A stretch of 15,392 bases of DNA. Source: Bacteroidota bacterium (GTDB taxonomy: Bacteria > Bacteroidota > Bacteroidia > Bacteroidales > Prolixibacteraceae). A model generated the notes under the pieces. It was given only the letters and a program-made list of their open reading frames with translations. It did no database searches and had not been told where the DNA came from. The stretch covers positions 1-15,392 of the forward strand of contig JAUZOB010000044.1 in NCBI GenBank assembly GCA_030706665.1, written 5' to 3'. Positions 1 to 7,729 of the stretch are shown one piece after another. A program made the translations under genes and the position numbers. Within the stretch, counting starts at the first letter, position 1. Each line of letters starts with the position of its first letter.

Positions 1-1102
1 GAATGACAGCTTTAGCTATTCTCTTACCGATGCGGATGGCGATGTTTCAAATGCAACTGTATTTATTCATGTTATAAAAGCGAATGACGTTCCCAAACCG
101 GCAACGCATCAGTTATCCACATATGAAGGAGTACCATTGAATGGGAATTTATCACTCGATGATATCTCAAGTACTGACGGAGGAAATGTTTGGATCTTAG
201 TAGCAAATGCCCAACATGGCAAAGCAGAGGTACAATCGGACGGGAACTTCACTTATACTCCTCAAACGCAATATGTCGGTGCCGACAGCTTTACTTATAC
301 AATTACTGACAGCAATGGAGATGCAGCAACCGGTATTGTTTCAATAACGATCAAGGCCTGTAGTCTTGAAATATCATCGGTCACACAGAGTATCCCGACA
401 TGTTTTGGAACTGGTAACGGAACCTTGAATGTTAATATAACCGGTGGCGAAACCCCGATTCGTTACAGTATTGACGGAGGTATGAATTATTCCAATACGA
501 ATCAGTTTAACTCGCTTTCCGCAGGCAATTATACAGTCTTGGTGAGCGACGGAGTCGGGTGTAAAGTACAGAAAGATGTATTCCTGTCAGAACCTCCGAA
601 AATAGGTCTTGACGTTACTATCGATACGATGTGTTGCGGGCAGGATGCGAATGTTATACTCATGGCAACCGGAGGAACCGGGAACTTGCAATATAGTACT
701 GATAATCTAACATTCGAATCGATTAATAAATTCAAACTCAAACCAGGCTCTTATATGATTTCTGTGAAAGACCAACTGGGGTGTAGTATTGAAAAACAGA
801 TCGTTGTGCCTACAACTACCGGACTTGAATTCTACAATCTCCTTACACCCAATGGCGATGGCCGCAACGATGTATGGCGGATTAGAGGAATCGAGAGGTG
901 TCGGGATAATGAAGTAGTCATTGTGAACCGTTGGGGGGAAGAAGTCCGACGTTTCCGTCAGTATAACAACAAAACTGTTGTTTGGGATGGAACGAATAAG
1001 AACAATCAAAAACTTCCCGATGGTACTTATTACTACATCGTTGAAATATATGGAATACAAAAGAAGTATACCGGTTGGATTTTACTTCAGGGTAACCGAT
1101 AA
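1..1102 (+). CDS. Large repeat adhesin with SprB-like repeats and T9SS type B sorting domain (5' partial)
   Basis: The reading frame is open from base 2, so this is the C-terminal part (about 366 residues) of a larger protein; an ATG at 137 is internal. Visible domains in order: two cadherin/VCBS-like modules carrying the paired signature DSFSYSLTDADGD (from base 5) and DSFTYTITDSNGD (from about 284); two SprB-like repeats, each ending in the GNYTVLVSDGVGC or GSYMISVKDQLGC type of motif; and a CHU_C gliding-motility-associated C-terminal domain starting at NLLTPNGDGRNDVW and ending with DGTYYYIVEI and GWILL. CHU_C domains act as type B signals for export through the type IX secretion system, so the protein should be cell-surface or released. 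The PorP/SprF gene starts 49 bases downstream, the usual partnership for this class. The exact ligand or role (adhesion, gliding) is not visible because the N-terminus is missing. Confidence 0.9.
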   Translation, partial: NDSFSYSLTDADGDVSNATVFIHVIKANDVPKPATHQLSTYEGVPLNGNLSLDDISSTDGGNVWILVANAQHGKAEVQSDGNFTYTPQTQYVGADSFTYTITDSNGDAATGIVSITIKACSLEISSVTQSIPTCFGTGNGTLNVNITGGETPIRYSIDGGMNYSNTNQFNSLSAGNYTVLVSDGVGCKVQKDVFLSEPPKIGLDVTIDTMCCGQDANVILMATGGTGNLQYSTDNLTFESINKFKLKPGSYMISVKDQLGCSIEKQIVVPTTTGLEFYNLLTPNGDGRNDVWRIRGIERCRDNEVVIVNRWGEEVRRFRQYNNKTVVWDGTNKNNQKLPDGTYYYIVEIYGIQKKYTGWILLQGNR

Positions 1103-1151
1103 TCCGGAAGGTATTTCATTGTATGAAAGAATAATTACTACAATTCATTAA

Positions 1152-2090
1152 ATGCACAGTAAAATGAAGCAATGGATCGTACTTATATTCCTGACAATAA
1201 CGTTTGGACAAAGCTTTGGGCAAAGAGATGCATTATATAGTCAATATATGTTTAATCAGTTGATTATTAATCCTGCGTATTCAGGAAGCCGCGAAGTTTT
1301 AAGCATGACATTGATTAACCGTTATCAATGGGTCGGCATCGAAGGTTCTCCGCAAACATTCACGTTTAGTGCGCATAGTCCGTTGCAGAACGATAATGTA
1401 TCGTTAGGGCTTGTGATTGCCAGTGATAAAATTGGACCGACAACCGATTTTAATCTCATGGCAAATTATACATATCGGGTCCGACTTTATAAGGGAAAAT
1501 TGTGTTTCGGATTACAAGCCGGGTTAAATCAAATCAATATTGACTGGAATAAGATCCGACCCGAAGATCAAAGTGATATTCTTTACACATCGTTGCCCGC
1601 CAATACGCTCAAGCCTGACTTTAATATCGGAACATATTATTATACCGATCATTTCTATATAGGAGCTTCGGCACGGCATTTATTTGAATCTGATTATGGC
1701 ATTGCTTATTATGACAATGGAACAACTACCTATGCAAAGTTAATGAGACACTACTTCTTTACTGCAGGCGCTGCAATTGAGTTGAATAAGAATCTGGTGC
1801 TAAAACCTTCCGTGTTAGTCAAATATGTAAGCGATGCTCCGGTTAGTGCTGATTTTAATGCAAGTGTTCTTTTATTGAATGCATTATGGTTGGGTTCTTC
1901 ATTTCGAACCGGACAGGATGCTTTGGTTTTTATTACCGAGTTCCCGATTACAAAGAATATGAGACTCGGCTACTCGTATGATACTTATTTGGGTAAGATA
2001 AGACCCTATACAAAAGGTTCGCATGAAATAATGTTGGGTTTTGATTTCGATTTGTTTAAAAAGAGAATGCTGACCCCTCGTTATTTTTAA
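1152..2090 (+). CDS. PorP/SprF family type IX secretion outer-membrane protein
   Basis: 312 residues, the usual length for the PorP/SprF family. The N-terminus is a signal peptide with a hydrophobic stretch (IVLIFLTITFG) and probable cleavage near SFGQ. The mature start has the family hallmark RDALYSQYMFNQLIINPAYSGSR, split here as RDALYSQYMFNQ then LIINPAYSG. The rest alternates short aromatic-rich strands expected of an outer-membrane beta-barrel (for example LGYSYDTYLG) and ends with an aromatic residue (RYF). An ATG at 1164 is an alternative start; the signal peptide works with either. Family members pair with CHU_C-bearing substrates and are required for secretion or surface attachment of SprB-type adhesins. 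The upstream neighbour is such a substrate, and only 20 bases separate this gene from the OmpA gene downstream, so the three genes are probably co-transcribed. Which substrate it serves is inferred from position. Confidence 0.9.
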   Translation: MHSKMKQWIVLIFLTITFGQSFGQRDALYSQYMFNQLIINPAYSGSREVLSMTLINRYQWVGIEGSPQTFTFSAHSPLQNDNVSLGLVIASDKIGPTTDFNLMANYTYRVRLYKGKLCFGLQAGLNQINIDWNKIRPEDQSDILYTSLPANTLKPDFNIGTYYYTDHFYIGASARHLFESDYGIAYYDNGTTTYAKLMRHYFFTAGAAIELNKNLVLKPSVLVKYVSDAPVSADFNASVLLLNALWLGSSFRTGQDALVFITEFPITKNMRLGYSYDTYLGKIRPYTKGSHEIMLGFDFDLFKKRMLTPRYF

Positions 2091-2110
2091 TTATAGTAAA
2101 TCAAAGTGTT

Positions 2111-4168
2111 ATGAAAGCAAAAGTGTTGATTTTAATCTTCATGTTTGGGTTCAACTTAAATGATTCGGTATTGGGTCAGATGAGGAAAGCTGACAGATTA
2201 TATGAACGTTTTGAATATTCGAAGGCGATTCCCTGTTATATTAAAGTAATACAGCGTAATTCAAAGCAGAAAAATCAGGCAATCCTTAAACTTGCAAATT
2301 GCTACCGAGTGAATTCACAATATACTTTAGCAGAAAAGTGGTATCGTTTAGCGGTTACATTACCGGGTGTTGATCCTGTTAATTATTTATATTATGGGCA
2401 GGTTTTGCAATCAAGTGGCAAGTATCATGAAGCAAATCAGCAGTTTGTGAAATATGGTCAATTGAGGCCTAATGATTTGATAGTGAGTACGATTTTGTTT
2501 GATGAGAATGTTTTAAACAGCTTGTTGAATAACAATAAGCGATGCAAGATTGAGAATGCTTTAAAGCTTAACTCTCCCTATTCTGATTTCTCTCCTGTAA
2601 AGTATCGTGATGGAATCGTATTTGTTTCAGAGAGAAATAAGATTCGGAAAAGTTGGCAATATGGATGGACCGGAGCGGGTTATCTTGATTTATTAATGGT
2701 GCAGAAGGGAAAGAATGATTCAGTACAGAATGCGGTTCATTCTTTTATCTCGACAAATAAAAAATATCATGTTGGTCCTGCTTGTTTTACACGCGATTTT
2801 AATAGAATTTATTATACCCGAACGACCAGAACAGAAGGGAATGTTGAGTCGAATCGGTTTCGTACAAGTAAGTTAAAAATCTTTCAGGCAGATTATGCGG
2901 ATGGGAACTGGATTAATGAAATTCCATTCCCTTATAATAATGAGAGCTACTCTGTTGGGCATCCTACACTCTCTGGTGACGGAAAAACAATTCTCTTTGT
3001 TTCGGATATGCCAGGAGGTCTGGGGGGAACTGATTTATATGTTTGTCATATGAAAGATGGGAGATGGAGCCGACCTGAAAATTTAGGTGCAGAGATAAAT
3101 ACAAAAGGCAATGAAATGTTTCCGTATCTGTTGAATGATACGATTTTGTATTTTTCATCAACCGGCCATCCCGGATTGGGCGGATTAGATATTTTCAGAA
3201 CGGTATTTCGAAATGGAAGATGGCAACAGGTAGAAAATATGAAAGCTCCCATTAATTCCTCAGCTGACGATTTTGGGATTCTCATGAGCGAAAAGGAAAA
3301 TTCGGGAATCTTTAGTTCAAACCGAACAGGCGGAGTTGGCAAAGATGATCTCTATTATTTCAATATCGAAGAGAAACCAATTCTAATTAAAGCTGATCCA
3401 AAGACAACTTTTACCTACGGATATGTCAAAGATGAAAAGACTTCGCAGCCAATAGCTGATGCGACTGTCTTTGTTTGGAATACAGCTACTTCCAAAATTG
3501 AGGTACTAAAAACAAACCAAGAAGGATATTTTTCAACAATAATCGATTTAAAGGTTCGGTATGTGGTTAAAGCAATGAGTTATCGGTATACAAATGATTG
3601 TTTGTCGTGTGTGGTAAATGATTCTCTTCCTGATAATAAATTCGAACTTGGAAGAGTCCTCTATCTAAATAAATTGGATCAGGGTGAAACTTTTAAGGTG
3701 GAAAAGATCTACTATGATTTTAATAAATGGAATATTCGCCCGGATGCTGCATCTGAGTTGAATAAAACGATTGCTTTTTTGAAAGAATATCCACAGATAC
3801 GCGTTGAGCTGGGATCTCATACCGACTGTCGGGGAACTTCACCCTATAACATGGTTTTATCACAGCATCGGGCAGACGCAGCTGTAAAATACATTGTTGA
3901 CCATGGAATCTCGAAAAGCCGGATAGAAGCCAAAGGTTATGGGGAAACCTGTCCTGTGAATCGCAGCAAAGATGGTGTTCTTTGTTCGGAAGCAGAATAT
4001 CAGGCAAACAGACGTACTGAGCTAAAAGTCTTAAATGAATGTAGTGATAATAAGAATGAAGAGGCAGATCCCTTGTTGAAGTACAAAAACAAAGAGATAT
4101 TAAAACTCACTCAGTTGCCTTCGGATTTCTTTATTCAATGTTCTGAAACAAAATTAGTTGACAAATGA
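2111..4168 (+). CDS. OmpA-family envelope protein with TPR, PD40 beta-propeller and carboxypeptidase-regulatory-like domains
   Basis: 685 residues. Layout: signal peptide (cleavage near residue 23, VLGQ); TPR-like helices about 25-140 (ADRLYERFEYSKAIPCYIKV, YYGQVLQSSGKYHEAN); PD40/WD40-like repeats about 155-415, with three GGLGGTDLYV-type motifs (near 298, 347 and 400); a carboxypeptidase-regulatory-like Ig fold about 432-500 (YGYVKDEKTSQPIADATVFV); and a C-terminal OmpA peptidoglycan-binding domain about 530-640. The OmpA domain keeps the diaminopimelate-binding pair D572 (HTDCRG) and R587 (LSQHRAD). Extra cysteines at 573 and in the ETCPV and LCSEA segments are typical of the Bacteroidota version. 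This architecture regularly sits beside PorP/SprF genes, and some members (PorE/SprE-related) belong to the T9SS. It probably tethers the secretion or adhesin complex to the cell wall. The final 45 residues beyond OmpA match no domain I know. Confidence 0.88.
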   Translation: MKAKVLILIFMFGFNLNDSVLGQMRKADRLYERFEYSKAIPCYIKVIQRNSKQKNQAILKLANCYRVNSQYTLAEKWYRLAVTLPGVDPVNYLYYGQVLQSSGKYHEANQQFVKYGQLRPNDLIVSTILFDENVLNSLLNNNKRCKIENALKLNSPYSDFSPVKYRDGIVFVSERNKIRKSWQYGWTGAGYLDLLMVQKGKNDSVQNAVHSFISTNKKYHVGPACFTRDFNRIYYTRTTRTEGNVESNRFRTSKLKIFQADYADGNWINEIPFPYNNESYSVGHPTLSGDGKTILFVSDMPGGLGGTDLYVCHMKDGRWSRPENLGAEINTKGNEMFPYLLNDTILYFSSTGHPGLGGLDIFRTVFRNGRWQQVENMKAPINSSADDFGILMSEKENSGIFSSNRTGGVGKDDLYYFNIEEKPILIKADPKTTFTYGYVKDEKTSQPIADATVFVWNTATSKIEVLKTNQEGYFSTIIDLKVRYVVKAMSYRYTNDCLSCVVNDSLPDNKFELGRVLYLNKLDQGETFKVEKIYYDFNKWNIRPDAASELNKTIAFLKEYPQIRVELGSHTDCRGTSPYNMVLSQHRADAAVKYIVDHGISKSRIEAKGYGETCPVNRSKDGVLCSEAEYQANRRTELKVLNECSDNKNEEADPLLKYKNKEILKLTQLPSDFFIQCSETKLVDK

Positions 4169-4306
4169 CATATTATCAATTAATTCATTATTCATGCGCT
4201 ATGCGTTTATTAGAACTCACTTCCACTTTCGCATATCCGGGATTCTATCAAAACTCAGTTAAGTGTTTGAATGTGATTTAATCGGGAAATAATATAGTCC
4301 TGAACT

Positions 4307-4329
4307 TTCCGTACCTTCAAGTACCGGAA
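4307..4329. repeat. Short hairpin in intergenic region before the trehalase gene
   Basis: TTCCGTAC (4307-4314) pairs with GTACCGGAA (4321-4329) if one C (4325) is bulged, around a 6-base loop. No T-tract follows, so it is not a good terminator. Role unknown. Confidence 0.25.
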
Positions 4330-4444
4330 CAATGCTAATGTTAGGATATATCAAAGCTAAATTTGAACAAAGATTGAGTGTTGGTTCAGCTATAGCCAAT
4401 TTTATTTTTCAAATTCTATCCGACTCTTTATAGGATTAAGACAT

Positions 4445-4470
4445 TTCAATCTTTCTTCTGATAGATTGAA
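4445..4470. repeat. 8-bp perfect inverted repeat, intergenic
   Basis: TTCAATCT (4445-4452) and AGATTGAA (4463-4470) are perfect complements around a 10-base loop, 150 bases upstream of the trehalase start. It could be a regulator site or chance in AT-rich DNA. The remaining sequence between 4169 and 4619 shows no gene, no RNA gene and no convincing terminator for the OmpA gene. Confidence 0.25.
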
Positions 4471-4619
4471 GAACTTAATAATGTCATTCTATGTAAATAA
4501 ATGCGCATTTTGTAAATTGATTGTTATTAAATCTCACCGCACTTTTATACTGCCTAATTAAAAACAAAATTAATAAACGATTTGATATCCTGTTTTAGAA
4601 TCTTATAAAGCAAAATAGA

Positions 4620-5951
4620 ATGGAAAAAAGATCTATTAAAAGTGGGGCACTCGGCGCACTTGTCGTGTTGTCTTTGATTGTTGCCTCGTGTTCTCCCCGG
4701 GTACAAAACTCAATGAATATTCAGGCAACCCGTACCTTTATTCAGTCGAATTGGGAAAATGCAATCCGATTTAACCCTAATGATACTGACGGATTGATCG
4801 GTTTGCCAAAACCTTATAGCATTCCTTCTATTACCGGAGCGTTTCAGGAGATGTATTATTGGGATACCTACTTCACCAATGTAGGTCTGATTATAGACGG
4901 GAAGGTTGAGCAGGCAAAAAATAATACGGAGGATATTCTATACTTAGTACAACGCTATGGGTTTATGCCCAATGGAAGCCGGACAGTTTTTCTTTCAAGG
5001 TCACAACCTCCTTACTTAAGCATGATGGTGCGCGATGTTTATGAGCATACCCATGATAAAGAATGGCTCAAAAAAGCATTGCCTGTAGTGGAAAAAGAAT
5101 ATCAGTTTTGGATGACAAACCGAATTACTCCGGTCGGACTGAATCGCTATGCTTCTCAGAATGATGATGCCGCCAAGAGAGGACTTTATGACGCAGTTGA
5201 ACAAAGATTGGGCGAAAATTTTAGAAAGGAGAGTCAGAATCATACTGAGACAGATAAATTCAGAATCGGTAGCCATTTCCTTGCAGAAGCAGAATCGGGA
5301 TGGGATTTTTCACCCCGATTTGATTCGAGATGTCTCGATTTCTGCCCGGTTGATCTGAATAGCAATCTGTATATGTATGAAATGAATTTCGCATACTTCA
5401 ATGCTGAATTGGGATTGTCTGATGGATTAAAGTGGAAAAAGGCTGCAGATAAAAGAAAGATGCTGATGCATCAATATTGCCAGAATAAAAAGGATCATTT
5501 GTTTTATGACTATGATTTTGTGAATAATAAACTGTCTGATGTTTTGTCTGCTGCAAACTTCAATGTTTTATGGACAGGGGTAGCAGACAAAAAAGATGCT
5601 TTTGAAATGCAGAAACAATTATCACGGTTGGAGCTGCCACATGGTGTTGCCGCATGTGAAAAGGGGGAAAGGAAATATGCTTATCAATGGGATTACCCGA
5701 ATGGATGGGCAAATTTGCAATTTTTAGCCATTAAAGGACTAAACCGATATGGCTATAAAACCGATGCCAGACGAATTGCTATGAAATATTCTGATATGGT
5801 ATCTGCCAATTATATTAAAACTAAAAATTTGTGGGAAAAATACAATGTGGTTGATGGAACTACAAATACCCATAATGAATACGGATTGCCAACCATGATG
5901 GGATGGACTGCAGGTGTTTTTGTCTATGCATCAGATTATTTGACCAAATAA
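4620..5951 (+). CDS. GH37 trehalase-family lipoprotein
   Basis: 443 residues. The N-terminus is a lipoprotein signal with lipobox VASC (acylated C24); the residues after the cysteine (SPR) lack an acidic surface-export signal, which suggests a periplasm-facing lipoprotein. Both trehalase signatures are recognisable: residues 70-84 (ITGAFQEMYYWDTY, signature 1) and Q356-W363 (QWDYPNGW, signature 2). Between them are PNGSRTVFLSRSQPP (117-131) and ESGWDFSPR, whose D229 matches the family's general acid; E406 in WEKYNV matches the catalytic base. GH37 enzymes hydrolyse alpha,alpha-trehalose to two glucoses by inversion. At about 420 mature residues it is shorter than the E. coli periplasmic enzyme (about 535), so the substrate could differ. 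It stands alone on its strand, with 451 bases before it and a terminator directly after it. No trehalose transporter or kinase is in view. Confidence 0.85.
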   Translation: MEKRSIKSGALGALVVLSLIVASCSPRVQNSMNIQATRTFIQSNWENAIRFNPNDTDGLIGLPKPYSIPSITGAFQEMYYWDTYFTNVGLIIDGKVEQAKNNTEDILYLVQRYGFMPNGSRTVFLSRSQPPYLSMMVRDVYEHTHDKEWLKKALPVVEKEYQFWMTNRITPVGLNRYASQNDDAAKRGLYDAVEQRLGENFRKESQNHTETDKFRIGSHFLAEAESGWDFSPRFDSRCLDFCPVDLNSNLYMYEMNFAYFNAELGLSDGLKWKKAADKRKMLMHQYCQNKKDHLFYDYDFVNNKLSDVLSAANFNVLWTGVADKKDAFEMQKQLSRLELPHGVAACEKGERKYAYQWDYPNGWANLQFLAIKGLNRYGYKTDARRIAMKYSDMVSANYIKTKNLWEKYNVVDGTTNTHNEYGLPTMMGWTAGVFVYASDYLTK

Positions 5952-5998
5952 CAATGCTAGGATGATATAAACATCCGATATTTTTTAGATTAGAAGAG

Positions 5999-6053
5999 AT
6001 GGAGCTGTACCCTTTATGTTGAAATAGAGGGTACAACTCCATTTTTATTTTCA
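5999..6053 (+). terminator. Intrinsic terminator of the trehalase gene
   Basis: A 19-base left arm (5999-6017, starting ATGGAGCTGTACCC) pairs with 6024-6042 (ATAGAGGGTACAACTCCAT) with one mismatch and one G-T wobble, around a 6-base loop. It is followed directly by a T-rich tract (to 6053). It begins 47 bases after the stop codon. The T-tract is on the + side only, so this hairpin serves the trehalase transcript. Confidence 0.85.
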
Positions 6054-6127
6054 TTCTAACATAAAATATGAATCAGAGGCTCACCAATATAAAAGAGCAA
6101 CGCCTTTACGGCAGAACAAGGGTTATT

Positions 6128-6197
6128 CTACCGTTTCTCTACCCCTGAGGTAATCGAAGGGTAAAGGGAGGGTAGAGGGAGGGTAGAGGAACGGTAG
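6128..6197. repeat. 17-bp inverted repeat enclosing 11-bp tandem repeats and a G-quadruplex motif
   Basis: CTACCGTTTCTCTACCC (6128-6144) is the complement of GGGTAGAGGAACGGTAG (6181-6197) except for one wobble-tolerated position. Inside and overlapping the right arm is an 11-base unit, AGGGAGGGTAG, repeated twice in tandem (6165-6175 and 6176-6186). GGG runs lie at 6159, 6166, 6170, 6177 and 6181 with loops of 4, 1, 4 and 1 bases, which meets the standard G-quadruplex pattern on the + strand. It lies between two convergent genes at the edge of the AT-rich island, and may be a dispersed intergenic repeat. The bases from 6198 to 6304 hold nothing else recognisable. Confidence 0.7.
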
Positions 6198-6304
6198 TAC
6201 AAAATTGACTTTGCGTTTTTGTTTATGCTTAGGAATGAGCAAAATGATCTAAGTTTTTATAGTGAACAAGGTGGCATTTGAAGCTTCATTTCCTTAGTGT
6301 AAGA

Positions 6305-6859
6305 TCATTTTAATATAGATTTAAGTGATTTAAGATCAATTACAATAAAATCATCTTTATAAAAGATAACATTGTTACAAGTTTCTAAAGATGGGATATT
6401 TTGCAAAATCTGTTTCTTCGTAATTGAAACAATATGAGCATCTAAGTAATTCTGTATTTTTTGTTCAGTATAAGTAGAAAACTTTTCCTTTGATATAATC
6501 TGGATTGTAAAATTTGCATCAGGTGAAAGGACCTTTAAAAAGGAATTGAAAATTGCTGGTGAATATTCTTCTATGTTAAAATCCATACCAATCTCATATA
6601 AGCTTGCAGTGTTTTTTCCAATTCTTCTATAGAAGAATTCTTTGACTTTAGTGAAATCATCTTTAGAAATTATATCATTCTGTTGGACCCAAAACCAAAT
6701 AGGTTCATTGATATTGTTGTGGATTTTTATATTCATACAATGAATTACCTTCTTGTTGAGATAATAGCTTGAATTATATGCTTTTATATCAATCGGTTTT
6801 GATTGGGCTGTACAAGTTGAGAATAAAAGAAAAAAAGTATATACAATCAAAATTCTCAT
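6305..6859 (-). CDS. Small exported protein of unknown function
   Basis: 184 residues; I recognise no family. The N-terminus is a clear signal peptide (MRILIVYTFFLLFSTCTAQS), probably cleaved after TAQ. A cysteine is present, but the FSTC context is a poor lipobox. The mature part is charged, rich in Ile, Lys and Asn, and has no membrane segment. A stretch with NEPIWFWVQQND suggests a beta-rich fold. The DNA is very AT-rich: the line covering 6301-6360 has 10 G/C of 60, against 22 of 60 at 9901-9960. It follows another small exported protein on the same strand, with a coding remnant between them. The arrangement resembles immunity genes lined up behind toxin tails, but this is inference from layout only. 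Confidence 0.65.
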   Translation of the reverse strand: MRILIVYTFFLLFSTCTAQSKPIDIKAYNSSYYLNKKVIHCMNIKIHNNINEPIWFWVQQNDIISKDDFTKVKEFFYRRIGKNTASLYEIGMDFNIEEYSPAIFNSFLKVLSPDANFTIQIISKEKFSTYTEQKIQNYLDAHIVSITKKQILQNIPSLETCNNVIFYKDDFIVIDLKSLKSILK

Positions 6860-6895
6860 AGGTTCTTCATGTTTTGAATTGTTTCCATTTTTGAT

Positions 6896-7018
6896 TCAAG
6901 TAATCATTCCTTTTAATGGCTTATTGGTATCTGTTCCTCCAATATATTTATGACCTGCTTTTTCCATTTAAGTTTTTGGGTAGGCAGATCTAAAGGAGCG
7001 CTTACTCTTTATTTTATG
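6896..7018 (-). pseudogene. Short coding remnant between the two small exported-protein genes
   Basis: Directly after the TAG stop of the upstream gene, the same frame reads 16 codons ending SKRSFRSAYPKT and a TAA (6968-6970). It then reads MEKAGHKYIGGTDTNKPLKG and three further residues before TGA (6896-6898). The composition (GHKYIGGTDTNKPLKG) looks like real protein rather than AT-rich noise, and the single stop in the middle looks like decay. It could be the last residues of a lost larger protein, such as a polymorphic-toxin tail, or a genuine 23-residue peptide starting at ATG 6967. No family assignment is possible. Confidence 0.35.
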
Positions 7019-7518
7019 CTATCTCTTTTGAAGATTTTCAGAATGTTCATATACATCATTACGGTGTTCCAGTTCATCTATAATTATTTTAATATAAGCT
7101 ATTTTTTTGCGTTCATTAAAACTTTCTTCATTTCTCTTAAAACATTCTATTAATTGAGTAAACATACCTTCTACTGTATAATTTTCTATTATCTGTATGC
7201 CATCCTTTTGGGTATAGATAAAATAATAAGGAGGGAAATGTGGCCCCATCAGTCTAAACCTGTATATGCCTTCCACAAATCGATAATCATTAGCTTCATC
7301 TTCTCCTAAAAGATGAAATATATATAGACCTGCGCCATTCCAAATATCTGTTCCTTCATCCCTTGAAATGAAACGATATAGTTTACTTCTTACACTATCA
7401 TTAACATGTACCATTTCAAAAGGATTCTTTTTTTCTGAATATTGTGCTTTTTTGTTTGTGAATATGAATTTTCAAGACAAAAAAGCAAAACGATTAATAA
7501 GATATATTGTTTAATCAT
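7019..7518 (-). CDS. Small exported protein of unknown function, split by a frameshift at an A7 run
   Basis: Two frames together make one sensible protein. Starting at ATG 7518, the first frame gives a good signal peptide (MIKQYILLIVLLFCLENSYS, then QTKK) for 30 codons up to a run of seven A (7434-7428), then hits TAA at 7392-7390. The next frame (-1) is open from before the run to the TAG at 7019 and contains the conserved-looking body (GTDIWNGAGLYIFHLLGED, GIYRFRLMGPHFPPYYF), but its first ATG (7414) lies after the run and leaves no export signal. Joined, the product would be 166 residues and periplasmic. The start overlaps the stop of the upstream remnant by ATGA. Either the run lost one A (pseudogene, phase-variable gene or sequencing error), or slippage restores the frame. 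Taken conservatively the gene is 7019-7414. I recognise no family. Confidence 0.6.
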
Positions 7519-7729
7519 TGCTGCTTCTCATTTTTCTTTTTCATAGCATCTCTAACATTCTGTTCAGCTCTATTAGGCTTGATTTCTCTACGTTATATAG
7601 CTTTCTCTTTATGAATCATTCCATATTTTATATCCCGAAATCAAAATTAGCAGGTGTCCCATTTTTTGAACTTTTTAGGCTTGAGTTATTTGTATCATAA
7701 ATATAATCTAAATAATTAGCTCTTCGGTC
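7515..7729 (-). pseudogene. Decayed C-terminal fragment of an unidentified, possibly toxin-like, protein
   Basis: The - strand reads DRRANYLDYIYDTNNSSLK and SSKNGTPANFDFGI from 7729 to a TAA at 7630-7628. In the neighbouring frame it continues DIKYGMIHKEKAI, meets TAA (7595-7593), and then reads RREIKPNRAEQNVRDAMKKK, NEKQQ and TGA (7517-7515). Placed end to end these form a plausible 70-residue basic tail with one frameshift and one nonsense codon. Its stop overlaps the ATG of the next gene (ATGA, 7518-7515), a sign of former translational coupling, as in toxin/immunity pairs. Upstream of 7729 the frame is closed by another TAA and nothing recognisable continues it, so the body of the gene is gone. 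The toxin idea rests on layout and tail character only. Confidence 0.45.

Noticed and set aside
4358..4365. TAAATTTG as a -7 promoter element of the trehalase gene
   Set aside because: It fits TAnnTTTG but has no -33 element at the right distance and lies 255 bases before the start codon; too likely by chance.
6279..6288. TGAAGCTTCA palindrome near the stop of the 6305-6859 gene
   Set aside because: A 10-base palindrome without flanking symmetry or a T-tract is expected by chance.
6950..7153. + strand 67-residue hydrophobic ORF
   Set aside because: It lies antisense to the - strand exported-protein gene and remnant, and its Phe/Ile-rich content is what antisense AT-rich DNA gives.
7427..7435. 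Programmed -1 ribosomal frameshift at the A AAA AAG heptamer
   Set aside because: The heptamer is present, but its codon phase does not match the incoming reading frame as in dnaX-type sites, and no clear downstream stem-loop is seen. Indel or transcriptional slippage is the better explanation.
7518..7700. + strand 60-residue ORF
   Set aside because: It is antisense to the decayed tail on the - strand, which has the more protein-like composition.
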